Shown here: one piece after another, positions 1-11,323 of the stretch | How positions within the stretch are numbered: the stretch's first letter is position 1 | How the letters are laid out: every line of letters begins with the position of its first letter | Source of the DNA: Bufo bufo | Lineage: Eukaryota > Chordata > Amphibia > Anura > Bufonidae | Reading direction: 5' to 3' | NCBI RefSeq assembly: GCF_905171765.1 | Contig: NC_053391.1 | Span: forward strand, 154,437,565 to 154,501,564 | Length of the DNA: 64,000 bases | Notes under the pieces: generated by a model | Databases searched by the model: none | What the model was told of the DNA's origin: nothing | What the model saw: only the letters and a program-made list of their open reading frames with translations | Translations under genes and position numbers: made by a program

Positions 1-476
1 AGATACACCCTTTAAAAACTGTTGTTATATTGTTAACACTGACAAATGTAAAGTTATGCACATGGGAAGGAATAATGCAAGTCACCCGTACATACTGAAT
101 GGTAAAACACTCGGGAACACTGACATGAAAAAGGATCTAGGAATTTTAATAATCAGCAAACTAAGCTGCAAAAAACAGTGTCAGGCAGCTGCTGCCTAGG
201 CCAATAAGATAATGGGCTGCATCAAAAGGGGCATAGATGCCTGTGATAAGAACATAGTCCTACCGCTTTACAAATCGCTAGTCAGACCACACATGGAGTA
301 CTGTGTACAGTTCTGGGCTCCTGTGAACAAGGCAGACATAGTAGAGCTGGAGAGGGTCCAGAGGAGGGCAACTAAAGTAATAACTGGAATGGGGCAACTA
401 CAGTACCCTGAAAGATTATCAAAATTAGGGTTATTCACTTTAGAAAAAAGATGACTGAGGGGAGATCTAATTACTG
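1..476 (+). pseudogene. CR1-type LINE, C-terminal reverse transcriptase fragment
   Basis: This is the 3' part of a non-LTR retrotransposon ORF2, cut by the window edge on the left and by hAT copy A on the right. The open stretch at 212-454 reads through the conserved block LPLYKSLVRPHMEYCVQFW and then ERVQRRATKVITG, which is typical of the thumb and C-terminus of CR1-like reverse transcriptases. The same block is present in the CR1 at 36.07-36.2 kb. The DNA at 410-475 also matches the minus-strand fragment near 42.76-42.82 kb, so two copies of one family are in the window. In-frame stops upstream of 212 show that it is dead. Confidence 0.85.
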
Positions 477-477
477 T

Positions 478-2518
478 CCCATAGTACGTCATGCCCAGTC
501 ACCACTACTTTTCCAGGCATGCCATCCCTTCCCTGCACAACCAAGTGGGGGAAAAAAACCAGGTGTGCACTACGCAACACCATCTGTGGCAAGGTGCACC
601 TCACTACGGATACGTGGACCAGTAAGCACGGTCAGGGACGTTATATCTCCCTAACAGCACACTGGGTAAATGCAGTGGCGTCTGGGCCTGAGACGGATTT
701 GGCACATGTCCTTCCACCACCAAGGATTGCAGGGCGCTTCAGTTTGCCTCCTGTTGCTTCCTCCTCCTACTCCGCTATCATCCTCTACCGGCTCCTCATC
801 CGGTCAGCGTAACACCTTCACCACCAACTTCAGCACAGCCAGGGGAAAAAGACAGCAGGCAGTTTTAAAACTAATCTGTTTGGGGGACAAACCCCACACC
901 GCGCAGGAGCTGTGGACGGGCATTGAACAACAGACCGATGAGTGATTGGTGCCAGTCAGCCTCAAGCCCGGCCTGGTGGTGTGCGATAATGCAATAATGG
1001 GCAAAATCTCGTAGCAGCTCTGGGACTAGCCGGTTTGACGCACATCCCTTGCCTGGCGCATGTGCTGAATTTGGTGGTGCAGAGATTCCTTAAAAATTAC
1101 CCAGATATGTCAGAGCTGCTGCATAAAGTGCAGGCCGTGTGAGCAGTTTCGGCGTTCTCACCCTGCTGCTGCTCGCCTGTCAGCACTTCAGCGTAATTTC
1201 GGCCTTCCAGCTCACCGCCTCATATGCAACGTGCCCACAAGGTGGAACTCCACATTGCACATGCTAGCCAGACTGTGCGAGCAGCAGCAGGCGATAGTGG
1301 AGTTTCAGCTGCAGCACGCACGGGTGAGTCGCTCAGTGGCCCAGCACCACTTCACCATCAATGAATGGGCCTCCATGCGAGACCTGTGTGCCTTGTTGCG
1401 CTGTTTCGAGTACTCCACCAACATGGCCAGTGCCAATGACGCCGTTCTCAGCGTTACTATCCCACATCTATGACTTCTTGAAAAAACGCTTTGGACGATG
1501 ATGGAAGAGGATGTTGCACAGGAGGAGGAGCAAGAGGGATCATTTCCAAGGGTTTCACGCCAGTCATTCACAAGTGGCTCCGAGGGTGGGTTCCTTCACC
1601 CACATACGCCAGGTACACAATTGTCCAGCCAGGGCACAGTTCTGGAGGATGACGAGGTAGAGGATGAGGAGGACGAGATGGAGGAGGAGGAACCGTGTTC
1701 ACAGCAGGGTGGCACCCAAACCAGCTTATGGCCATCACTGGTGCGTGGCTGGGGGGATACAGAGGACACAGAAGATACACCTCCCACAGAGGACAGCTTG
1801 TCGTTGCCTCTGGGCAGCCTGACACACATGAGCGATGACATGCTGCAGTGTCTCTGCAATGACCGCCGAGTTTCCAACATTCTAATATGTGCTGATTACT
1901 GGGTGGCCATGCTGCTGGATCCCCATTACAAGGACAACGTACCGTCCTTAATTCCGTCACTGGAGTGTTATCGTAAGATGCGCGAGTACAAGCGCACGCT
2001 GGTAGACGCGCTGCTGGTGGCATTCCCACCTGAAAGCGGGGGCACAGTGGAAGCACAAGGCAAAGGCAGAGGAGGGGGAAGAGGTCGCCAAATCAGCTGG
2101 GGCACAGCCAGCACCTCAGAAAACAGGGTTAGCATGGCCGAAATGTGGAAAAGCTTTGTCAGCACGCCACAATAACCAGCACCACCAGCTGATATGGAAC
2201 GTCTTAGCAGGAGGCAGCATTTCACCACATGGTGGAGCAGTATGTGTGCACACGCCTACACGTACTGAATGACGGGTCTGCCCCCTTCAACTTCTGGGTC
2301 TCAAATTTGGGCACATGACCTGAGCTTGCTCTTTACGCCTTGGAGGTGCTTGCCTGCCCTGCAGCCAGTGTATTGTCTGAACATGTGTTTAGCACGGCAG
2401 GGGGCTTTATCACAGACAAGTGCAGCCGCCTGTCCACAGAAAAAGTGGACAAGCTCACATTTATTAAAATGAACCAGGCATGGATCCCACAGGACTTGTC
2501 TTTACCTTGTGCAGAATA
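478..2518 (+). pseudogene. hAT transposase (Ac-like), copy A, degenerate
   Basis: Translation in shifting frames gives hAT landmarks in order: KVHLTTDTWTSKHGQGRYIS near 590-650, NSTLHMLARLCEQQQ near 1243-1290, an acidic glutamate-rich insert at 1500-1700, YWVAMLLDPHYKDN near 1897-1938, and a C-terminal dimerisation block at 2260-2510 with ALEVLACPAASVLSE and ITDK. The family cuts and pastes DNA using an RNase H-like fold. The N-terminal BED finger is absent, and several frameshifts and stops are present, for instance in the dimerisation block. It resembles copies B and C closely enough to be related, but the terminal sequences differ. Confidence 0.85.
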
Positions 2519-2640
2519 GACATGTATACAGGCCTTACCCAGCCATTGTTATACTACAGCGCAATTGTTCGTTGTTGTATTTTTGATATTTCCCACTCTT
2601 TTGGGGTGTACCTTAATAAAAAATAAAAAAAAACAACATT
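2225..2640 (+). repeat. Duplicated transposase 3' end, first copy
   Basis: The stretch from the GTGGAGCAGTATGTGTGCAC motif through the dimerisation coding region and the poly-A-rich tail recurs at about 4267-4520 and further in the same orientation. It is the original copy, because it continues the reading of the transposase. Confidence 0.8.
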
Positions 2641-2789
2641 GTTGGCTACCTAGTCCTCCTCCACCGCTGCTTCCACCTACACCGCTACGTCCACCGACTC
2701 CTCAACCTCCTACTCCATATGGACCTCAAACTCATAAATCAAGATATTTTTTTTTTATTTGTACATATTTTATTGTATGTTGTTTCACT

Positions 2790-3240
2790 ATTTTGTCTGT
2801 TACATTTTCTGATGAAATTCACCAATTTTTGGCTGTAATATACCCCTGCCCTCCCTAGAAGACAGGTAAAAACATTTCTCTAATTCGTCTGTTACATATT
2901 CGGGTGAAATTCACCAATTTTTGGCTGTAATATACCACTGCTCTACCTAGTAGACAGGTAAAAACATTTCACTAATTTGTCTGTTACATATTCGGGTGAA
3001 ATTCACAAATTTTTGGCTGTGATATACCCCAGCTCTACCTAGTAGACAGATTAATAAATGTCACTAATTTTTCTGTTACATTCTTGGGTGACATTTTACA
3101 ATTTTTGCCGTAAATAAACCCATGCTCTGCATAGGTAACAGGGCTCGAAATTTTAAAAAATCATCTGTTCCTTTGGTGGGTGACATTAACCCATTTCTGG
3201 CGATGAAAAACCCCTGCTCTGCATAGGTGACAGGGACTTA
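2790..3240. repeat. 92-bp tandem repeat in the hAT A 3' region
   Basis: Five consecutive units contain a GACAGG-like anchor at 2861, 2953, 3045, 3137 and 3229, which is an exact 92-bp spacing. Each unit carries a TGACATT or TGAAATT segment followed by ATTTTTGGC-like sequence and a CTGCTCTGCATAGG-like end. Units drift in sequence but keep their length. No coding potential is seen. Confidence 0.9.
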
Positions 3241-3337
3241 AATTTCTAAAATTCATCTTTAATTAGCCCTTTCATTCGATCCTTCTGCTTCAATAGCTTC
3301 TCCCACATTTCCGCTCGATCACATTGCAGCCATTAAC

Positions 3338-3468
3338 CTGCCTTGGATGTGGTCTCTCTTTCTCACGCTCCCTCTCCAGCATGGAACCCTGATTCGCCGA
3401 TAACCGTGATCAACATGGTAGGCGCAGAAAAGAACATCGAAAGTTGATAGAGAAGATATCCAAATGGA
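3338..3468 (-). pseudogene. 18S rRNA-derived fragment 1 inside hAT A
   Basis: Read on the minus strand, this segment contains, in the order found in the 5' domain of eukaryotic 18S rRNA, CTATCAACTTTCGATG, CCTACCATG, GAATCAGGGTTC, GAGAGGGAGC and CCACATCCAAGG. Spacings are close to the genuine rRNA and mismatches are scattered between the blocks. It is far too short and too diverged to be a functional rRNA gene. It is antisense to the hAT transposase. Confidence 0.88.
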
Positions 3469-3743
3469 TAGTGGACATCACAAGGGCACCTCTGCATAGG
3501 TGACAGGCACATAAATTTCAATAAGTCATCTGTTACATTGTCAGGTGACATTTTACGAATTTTGCCAGATAGAAACCCCTGCTCTGCATAGGTGACAGGG
3601 GCTTTAATTTAAAAAAAATCTTTAATTGATGCGCGCCACCTCCTTTCATTCTTTGCTTAAACTTTAACAAGTTGTCCCACATTTGCACTTCAATAGTTTG
3701 TCCCACATTTCCACTCTATAATATTTAATTTGAAACAATTAAC

Positions 3744-3874
3744 CTCCTTTGGATGTGGTCTTCCTTTCTCACGCTCCCTCTCCGGCATGGAACCCTGATT
3801 CGCCGATAACCGTGATTAACATGGTAGGCGCAGAAAAGAACATCGAAAGTTGATAGAGAAGATATCCAAATGGA
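3744..3874 (-). pseudogene. 18S rRNA-derived fragment 2 inside hAT A
   Basis: This is a second tandem copy of the segment at 3338-3468, with the same ordered 18S blocks on the minus strand. It differs by a few substitutions (for example CTCCTTTGG in place of CTGCCTTGG on the plus strand). Confidence 0.88.
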
Positions 3875-4113
3875 TGGTGGACGTCACAGGGGCACCTCTG
3901 CATAGGTGACAGGGACATAAATTTAAAAAAATCGTCTGTTACATTGTCAGGTGACATTTTACTAATTTTGCAGGATAGAAACCCCTGCTCTGCATAGGTG
4001 ACAGGGACTTTTCTTAAATTTCTAAAATTCGTCTTTAATTGGGCCTTTCATTCGATCCTTCCGTTTTAATAACTTGTCCCACATTTCTGCTCCATCACAT
4101 TGCAGCCATTAAC

Positions 4114-4244
4114 CTGCCTTGGATGTGGTCTCTCTTTCTCACGCTCCCTCTCCGGCGTGGAACCCTGATTCGCAGATAACCGTGATCAACATGGTAGGCG
4201 CAGAAAAGAACATCAAAAGTTGATAGAGAAGATATCCAAATGGA
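4114..4244 (-). pseudogene. 18S rRNA-derived fragment 3 inside hAT A
   Basis: This third tandem copy carries the same ordered 18S blocks on the minus strand, with one change inside the otherwise invariant CTATCAACTTTCGATG block (CTTTTGATG). Confidence 0.86.
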
Positions 4245-4266
4245 TTGTGAATATCACGGGGAAGAG

Positions 4267-4640
4267 CGACATGGTGGGGCAGTATGTGTGCACACGCCTA
4301 CACATACTGACTGATGGGTCTCCCCCCTTCAACTTCTGGGTCTCCAAATAGGGCACATGGCCTGATCTTTACGCCTTGGAGGTGCTTCCCTGCCCTGCAG
4401 CCAGTGTATTGTCTGAACGTTTGTTTAGAACAACTGGAGGGGGTTATCACAGGTTATATTTCCCAATGTTTTGGGGTGTACCCTAATTTAAACCAAAAAA
4501 AAATTAAACCAAAAAACAGTGTAGGCTACCTCCTCCTCCTCCACCGCCGCTTCCACCTACACCGCCACATCTACTGCCTCCTCAACCTCCTACTGAATGT
4601 GGACCTCCTTCTAGATCAAGATTATAATTTTTTATTTTTA
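4267..4640 (+). repeat. Duplicated transposase 3' end, second copy
   Basis: This repeats the hAT A dimerisation coding region (GGTGGGGCAGTATGTGTGCA onward) and its A-rich tail, downstream of the rRNA-like array. It is truncated after GAACAACTGGAGG compared with the first copy. It shows that a block including the coding 3' end was duplicated around the repeat array. Confidence 0.8.
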
Positions 4641-4794
4641 TGTATTTTAATGTTATTTTAAGTCATTTCCCTATCCACATTAGTTTGCAGAGCACTTGCC
4701 ATGCTGTTAACCACATTTTGCTGCCATTCGAACTCGAACTTTTTTGTGAAGTTCGGCTGAACCCGTCGAACATCCAGGTGTCCGCTCAACTCCA

Positions 4795-5592
4795 GTTAGG
4801 ATAAAAATAAGTCATCAATCCTGGGCGATATCTTCATGCCCAGATATTCAAATGAGTCAACAACTTTTAACATCCCCAGAATCCCTTGGCTAGCATATTC
4901 AAATCTATCTAATAACATAAGGGTAGTTTTTGACCAATTAATATCTAGTTCAGAGACTTCCCCAAAGGAGTTAACTTTATGAATAATTCTTGGGAGAGTT
5001 ATATTGGTGTGGTTTATAAAAAAATAACACATCATCAGCATACAAGGAGATCCGATCCTCTAAACCCTATACTCCAAACCCCTCAATCGTTGAACCTTGC
5101 CTAACCATGAGAGCCAGGGGTTCCATATAGATGTTGAACAATAATGGAGAAAGCGGGCAACCTTGGCGAGTACCTCTAATCTCTACCGTTGAGATTAAGT
5201 CTTGCAGTAAGGGAGTTGTACAAAAGCCTAACCATACTTACAAATTGCATACCAAATCCAATCCTTTCCAACACCTTCCAGAGGAAACCCCACTCCACCC
5301 TGTCAAAAGCCTTGGAGGCATATAATGACAGAATGGAGGGTGAGTCCCTCCCGGAAGACTGTCGATTTATAAGCAGTTGATGAAGATTAAGGGGTGTACC
5401 CTTATCAGGGATAAACCCATTCTGATCTGGGTGTATGATCGGCAAAATAACCCTTGAGAGTCTTGTGGCCAGCATCCTTAACAAAAGCTTAACATCTACA
5501 TTAAATAGCGATATCGGTCTACATGATCCTGTATCTAAAGGGTCATTACCGCTTCTGCCATTGACTCAGGTAGGGTACCATCCTCTAAGGAC
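4795..5592 (-). pseudogene. L1/Tx1-like LINE ORF2, reverse transcriptase core
   Basis: The minus strand encodes an RT core in pieces: a block ending KLLLRMLATRLSRVILPIIH with PDQNGFIPDKG (5484-5400), YASKAFDRVEWGFLWKVLERIGFG, then [20 protein letters not shown] (about 5176-5110), then a YADDVLFF-like motif C near 5040 followed by KVNSFGEVSELDINWSKT. These are RT motifs of L1-clade elements. Its upstream part continues at 14819-14944, beyond hAT B. The element stops at 4795, so the RT C-terminus and 3' end are not seen here. Frameshifts and stops mark it as dead. Confidence 0.88.
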
Positions 5593-7429
5593 TAGTGTTA
5601 ATCGAGCATGCTTGGCCGAACACCAGTTCCGCTCGAGCATCTCGATGCTCGGCATATGGCGATATATTCGGCCGAATACCACAATGCTCGAGTCTCCGCC
5701 TTGCACTTTTATTGACTGCTTTGCAGCCAATAAAGGTGCAGGTAAGTACTGCCCTCACTGTAATAACGTAGCCATTGATCTTGTGCATGGATATTACAAG
5801 GAGCTCTTTTCAGCACCATTCCTTGATTTGACCCTCTCGCCAAGCACGCTTGAATAGGGACAGATCTTGTGCACTGATTCCCAAACTCTTGAGCATCCAC
5901 AACCACAAGAAGATGACGGTGGGGAACGACAATTACTGTTTAATGAGGTGGATGATAAGGAGACACAGTTGCCAATAACTCAATGGCAATTACTGTCTCA
6001 AGAGGTTAATGAAGATGATGAGGCACAGTTGTCAATCACTGAGGTAGTGGTTAGGTCAACAAGTCAGGAGTATGAGCAGAGTGAGGAAGTGGAAGAGGAG
6101 GTGGTGGACGATGAAGTCACTGACCCAACCTGGGAAGGTGGAAGGCCGAGCGAGGACAGCAGTACAGAGGGGGAGGGATTTGCTGCACCTGCACCAGGCT
6201 GGAAGAGGCAGTGGGATGGCAAAAGGGAGAAGGCGGGCCACACCAACCAGGCCAGCAAATGTTCCACGGAGCACCCCCTTGCGGAAATCTCCCTTGCCAA
6301 GGGGTAGGTGTTCTGCAGTATGGCGCTTTTTTGTGCGAACGATAAAAAAATTGTAGTTTGCAACCTGTGTCGTACCAAAATGAGCCGGGGCGTGAACCCC
6401 AGCACTGGAATAAGTGGGACGTACGCCTGGGTCCACAATTTGTGTCTGCGGGTCATACCACTGCCTACTCTTCCCCTGTGTTACGTGCTGGCCAATCCCC
6501 TATGTAAGGCGCCGCCCCGGATGCCTCCCGCCCTGCACCTGGTCCTTTGCAAGCACCATCAGTGACCACATCCACTTACATGTCCCAACGAAGCGTCCAA
6601 ATGTCCTTACCCCAGGCATTTGAACGTAAGCGCAAATACCAAGCCACCCACCCACAGGCAATAGCACCAAATTACTGGCCCTGGAAATGTTGCTATTTAG
6701 GCTTGTGGACACTGAGGCCTTCTGCAGCCTGATATCGGCGGCTATCACTCTGTATGCAGTCCCCAGCCGCCACTATTTTTCAAGGTATGCTGTGCCTGCC
6801 TTACACCAACATGTGTCTCGTAACATAACACGTACCCTGACCAACGCAGTTACTGGGAAGGTCCACTTAACCACGGACACATGGACAAGTGCATTTGGCC
6901 AGGGATGCTACATTTCCCTGATGGCACACTGGGTTAATGTTGTGGAGGCCGGGAGCGAGTCGTACCCTGGGATGGCACAGGTGCTACCGACACCAAGGAT
7001 TGCGGGCCCTACGTCGATCAGGGTTTCCAGGGTTTCCGTCTGCACCTCCATCAGTGGCTCAATCCCCCACATCTTCTCCTCCGCTTCCTCATCCACTTCC
7101 ACCTTCGAATTATCCGTGCGCAGCACCAGTCGGTAGCTGGAAGCAGTGTAGCACTGCAGTGGGGAAGCGGCAACAGGCCGAGCTGAAGCTGATATGCTTG
7201 GGGGACAAACAGCACACTGCCGCAGAGCTGTGGCAGGGGATAAAAGACCAGACAGAGCTGTAGCTCTCGCCACGCAACCTAGAACCAGGCATGGTTGTGT
7301 CTGATAATGGCCGTAACTTAGTGGCGGCTTTGGAGCTTGGCAAGCTAACACACATCCCATGCCTAGCCCACATCTTACACTTAGTGGTTCAGAGTTTTCT
7401 CAAAACCTACACGAATTTGCCTGAGCTAC

Positions 7430-8036
7430 TGTCACGGACGTTCCCGTTGCAGGTATCTGAAGATCGGACTGACTGGCAACTCGTGGGTTAAATTGACAAG
7501 TTTACTATAGTTCTTATTCTGTTTGTGTTTTGGTAAATGCCACACCCCTTGCTTCAGGTGTTGCTTGTTGGTAATTTACCTTTCCCATAAGTAGCCGCTT
7601 CTCACTCTTGGAGGTGCGGTTTATAGATTTTCTTCCTGCCTTCTTACTAGCTGGTCCGTTGTACTCTGTGGTGCTTCTGGAGTTGCCAGTTTTCTACTTT
7701 CAGATAAGTCTTGTCTGATCTTATTGTTTTGTGTTTGTTATATTCCCTGTTTTTTGTATCTGGGCCTGAGACAGAGACTTTCATTCATCCATCTGGGGAG
7801 GAATGGGTTGTCTCTGGTATTAACCTCATTCCATGGCCTTATAGGGATATAAGGGTCTAGGTATTCAGCATATGAATATTCCTACCTTCTAGGTCTATTC
7901 ATATTAATAGGTAGTTAAAGCCCGGATTAGGGTTGTTTAGGAGGTGACCTGTTTCTTCCCTAGTTTCCAGGCCCAGTTACTGTTCCCCTTCCCTCCTGTG
8001 TTTAGTGTGGAGTTTTTCCCCACACTGATCGTGACA
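7430..8036 (+). repeat. 5' LTR of the Gypsy chromovirus
   Basis: 607 bp, starting TGTCACGG and ending GATCGTGACA. It aligns along its whole length with the LTR at 11324-11931 but with many substitutions (for instance in the first 90 bp), so the insertion is not recent. A downstream primer-binding site was not clear to me. Confidence 0.92.
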
Positions 8037-9468
8037 TTATAAACCGCCGAATAACCGTCATTTTGTTGTCTGTATCAGTTCAGCCATGGATGTTATCGCT
8101 GCACTGACTGGACAGCTACAGGGGCTGTCTCTGGAGGTGAATGACCACCGCACGACCGTCTCACATATGCAGAGACCACTGTTGGCTGATCCTAGTAGTG
8201 GTTACCTGACCTGTCCTGAACCTAAAGTTGCTCTCCCAGATAGATTCTCGGGGGGGAGTGATAATTTTATTTGGTTCAGGGAAGCGTGCAAATAGTACTT
8301 TAAGTTGTGTCCACACTCATCTGGGGACGAAAGCCAGAGAGTGGGTGTGATTATTTTGTTGCTTAAAGGGGACGCCCAGTCTTGGGCTTTTTCTCTGCCA
8401 ATCAGATCAGTCTCTCCAATCAGTAGATGCATTTTTCTGAGCTTTAGGTCTCATCTATGATGACACAGATCGAACCTCCCTGGCCAAGACTAAATTACGT
8501 GGCCTACATCAGGGAGAGCGTTCGGGGGAGATCTATTGTTCCGAATTTAGGAGGTGGGCTACAGATACTAAGTGGAACGATCCAGCTCTCCGTAGCCAGT
8601 TTTATGAGGGATTATCTGAGAGGCTGTAGGACGCTTTGGCCTTTCATTAGAATCCTGAGTGTTTGGAAGCTGCTATGTCTTTGGCTGTACGTATTGATAG
8701 ACGCCTGAGAGAGAGATCTAAGGACCCGCTCTCTCAGGACGTTCTATTACATCGTACCGTATTCCTTTGACTCTTTGGGTGAAAAGACTCCTGAGCTTAT
8801 ACCTGGGGTTGGACCCTTGCACAGGTATTTGTTGACAACATTGTGAAACTTCATGGCATTCCCTCTGACGTGGTCTCAGATCGTGGGACTCAGTTTGTTT
8901 CCAGATTCTGAAAGGCATTCTGTACTTGTCTGGGAATTCAACTGTCTTTTTCTTCGGCTTTTCATCCTCAGTTGAACGGACAGACGGAGCGCACTAATCA
9001 GAGTCTGGAGACTTACTTGAGATGTTTTGTATCTGAGAACCAGGAGGAGTGGTCTTCCTTTTTGTCTTTGGCAGAGTTTGCCATAAACAATAGTAGTCAG
9101 GAGTCCACTGGTGAGTCACCATTTTTTGGGGCCTATGGATTTCACCCGCAGTTTGGCACATTTTCTGGTTCTAATACTTCTGGTATCCCTGAGAAAGAAA
9201 GTTTTTCGTCATCATTGTCATCAACATGGCGAAAAATTCTAAATAACTTGTGGGCAACAAATATAAATGTGTGGCTGACAGGAAACGTATGAATGGTTCG
9301 GACCTAAGTGTGCGTGAATTTGTGTGGCTGTCCACAAGAAACATTAAGTTGAAGGTACCTTCCTGGAAGTTTGGTCCAAGGTTTTTTGGCTCATATAAGA
9401 TCACGGCCATTATTAATCCTGTCGTTTTTCGTCATGAGCTTCCTCAGACCCTGAAAATTCATAATGTA

Positions 9469-11025
9469 CAGTCGTGGCCAAAAGTTTTGAGACTGACACA
9501 AATATTAGTTTTCACAAAGTTTGCTGCTAAACTGCTTTTAGATCTTTGTTTCAGTTGTTTCTGTGATGTAGTGAAATATAATTACACGCACTTCATACGT
9601 TTCAAAGGCTTTTATCGACAATTACATGACATTTATGCAAAGAGTCAGTATTTGCAATGTTGGCCCTTCTTTTTCAGGACCTCTGCAATTCGACTGGGCA
9701 TGCTCTCAATCAACTTCTGGGCCAATTCCTGACTGATAGCAACCTATTCTTTCATAATCACTTCTTGGAGTTTGTCAGAATTAGTGGGTTTTTGTTTGTC
9801 CACCCGCCACTTGAGGATTGACCACAAGTTCTCAATGGGATTAAGATCTGGGGAGTTTCAAGGCCATGGACCCAAAATGTCAACGTTTTGGTCCCCGAGC
9901 CACTTAGTTATCACTTTTGCCTTATGGCACGGTGCTCCATCGTGCTGGAAAATGCATTGTTCCTCACCAAACTGTTGTTGGATTGTTGGAAGAAGTTGCT
10001 GTTGGAGGGTGTTTTGGTACCATTCTCTATTCATGGCTGTGTTTTTGGGCAAAATTGTGAGTGAGCCCACTCCCTTGGATGAGAAGCAACCCCACACATG
10101 AATGGTGTCAGGATGCCTTACTGTTGGCATGACACATGACTGATGGTAGTGCTCACTTTTTCTTCTCCGGACAAGCCTTTTTCCAGATGCCCCAAACAAT
10201 CGGAAAGAGGCTTCATCGGAGAATATGACTTTGCCCCAGTCCTCAGCAGTCCATTCACCATACTTTCTGCAGAAGATCAATCTGTCCCTGATGTTTTTTT
10301 TGGAGAGAAGTGGCTTCTTTGCTGCCCTTCTTGACACCAGGCCATCTTTCAAAGTCTTCACCTCACTGCGCGTGCAGATGCGCTCACACCTGCCTGCTGC
10401 CATTCCTGAGCAAGCTCTGCACTGGTGGCACTCTGATCCCGCAGCTGAATCCTCTTTAGGAGACGATCCTGGCGCTTGCTGGACTTTCTTGGACGCCCTG
10501 AAGCCTTCTTAAAAAGAATTGATCCTCTTTCCTTGAAGTTCTTGATGATCCTATAAATTGTTGAGGGAGGTGCAATCTTAGTAGCCACAATATCCTTGCC
10601 TGTGAAGCCATTTTTATGCAACGCAATGATGGCTGCACGCGTTTCTTTGCAGGTCACCATGGTTAACAATGGAAGAACAATGATTTCAAGCATCACCCTC
10701 CTTTTAACATGTCAAGTCTGCCATTTTAACCCAATCAGCCTAACATAATTATCTCCAGCCTTGTGCTCGTCAACATTCTCACCTGAGTTAACAAGACTAT
10801 TACTGAAATGATCTCAGCAGGTCCTTTAATGACAGCAATGAAATGCAGTGGAAAGGTTTTTTTGGGATTAAGTTAATTTTCAGTGCAAAAAAGGACTATG
10901 CAATTCATCTGATCACTCTTCATAAACATTCTGGAGTATATGCAAATTGCTATTATAAAAACTTAAGCAGCAACTTTTCCAATTTCCAATATTTATGTAA
11001 TTCTCAATACTTTTGGCCACGACTG
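9469..11025 (-). mobile_element. Tc1-like transposon inside the Gypsy element
   Basis: 1557 bp with inverted termini beginning CAGTCGTGGCCAAAAGTTTT and a TA duplication at 9467-9468 and 11026-11027. Removing it restores the Gypsy integrase reading across the TA site, which fixes the boundaries exactly. The transposase is on the minus strand. Confidence 0.95.
9644..10660 (-). pseudogene. Tc1 transposase, apparent DD35E, frameshifted
   Basis: The start reads MVTCKETRAAIIALHKNGF at 10660, followed by a helix-turn-helix domain with ASGRPRKSSKRQDRLLKRI (GRPR-like hinge). The catalytic block reads VIFSDEASFRLFG (first Asp), IFQHDGAPCHKAKV (second Asp) and [10 protein letters not shown] (Glu). The spacing between the second Asp and the Glu is 35 residues if the stop at 9855-9857 is counted as one residue. 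A frameshift near 10360-10400 and stops in the last third make it dead. The C-terminus ends KKGQHCKY. The spacing suggests the DD35E group called Traveler, which is an inference. Confidence 0.88.
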
Positions 11026-11323
11026 TATTCCATAGGTCTTTGTTGAAAAAATATGTGGAACCTTTACAGCCATCTTACTTGTTACCCGCTCTGGTCATGG
11101 TGGACGGTAATTTGGAATTTGAGATCATGAAAATAGTTGACTCTCGAGTTCTCCGTGGATCCCTTTAATATCTTGTCCACTGTAGAGGTTATGGACCGGA
11201 GGAGAGGATGTGGGTGCCGGCATCCGACGTTAATGCCAATCGTTTAGTGAATGCATTTCATAGATCGCACCTGGATAAGGTCTGTCCTGGGTGCCCGGAG
11301 GTCACCCGTAGAAGAGGGGGTAT

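Larger units (their letters stand above)
3240..4262. repeat. Three higher-order units of about 370-406 bp carrying rRNA-like segments
   Basis: The 92-bp repeat material is followed by three long direct repeats. Each runs from a CTTTAATT-like start through CATTCGATCCTTC and TCCCACATTTC to an 18S-like segment, then back to a GCATAGGTGACAGG unit. The rRNA-like segments start at 3338, 3744 and 4114, so the period is 406 and then 370 bp. The 18S-like piece was amplified together with its flanks. Confidence 0.85.
477..4794 (+). mobile_element. hAT transposon copy A, 5' truncated
   Basis: This DNA transposon remnant has transposase homology at 478-2518, then a long noncoding tail of tandem repeats, and ends near 4794 in a subterminal sequence whose reverse complement begins AGTTGAGCGGACACC. 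It has no recognisable left end. The CR1 fragment runs straight into the middle of the transposase, so the 5' terminus and BED-finger region are missing. The right boundary abuts the L1 reverse transcriptase segment. Its tail holds three antisense 18S rRNA-like segments and a second partial copy of its own transposase 3' end, so it has been rearranged internally. Left and right limits are approximate. Confidence 0.75.
8086..11322 (+). pseudogene. Gypsy gag and integrase/chromodomain remains
   Basis: The gag start at 8086 reads MDVIAALTGQLQGLSLEVND and then PEPKVALPDRFSGGSDNF, like the gag of the Gypsy at 59.3 kb. Gag homology continues with frameshifts to about 8735. The next recognisable piece is integrase from about 8820: DNIVKLHGIPSDVVSDRGTQ, HPQLNGQTERTNQSLETYL and LSLAEFAINNSSQ, then KITAIINPVVFRHELP. 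The reading is broken by a Tc1 at 9469-11025 and resumes at 11028 with a chromodomain-like end (EFEIMKIVDSRV, GYGPEERMWVPASDV). Protease, RT and RNase H are deleted, so the copy could not have moved by itself after that loss. Confidence 0.88.

Noticed and set aside
3338..3551. Minus-strand open frames over the rRNA-like repeats (about 62 codons, similar in two copies)
   Set aside because: The similarity between copies follows from the duplicated 18S-like DNA; the sequence matches rRNA and shows no protein motif.
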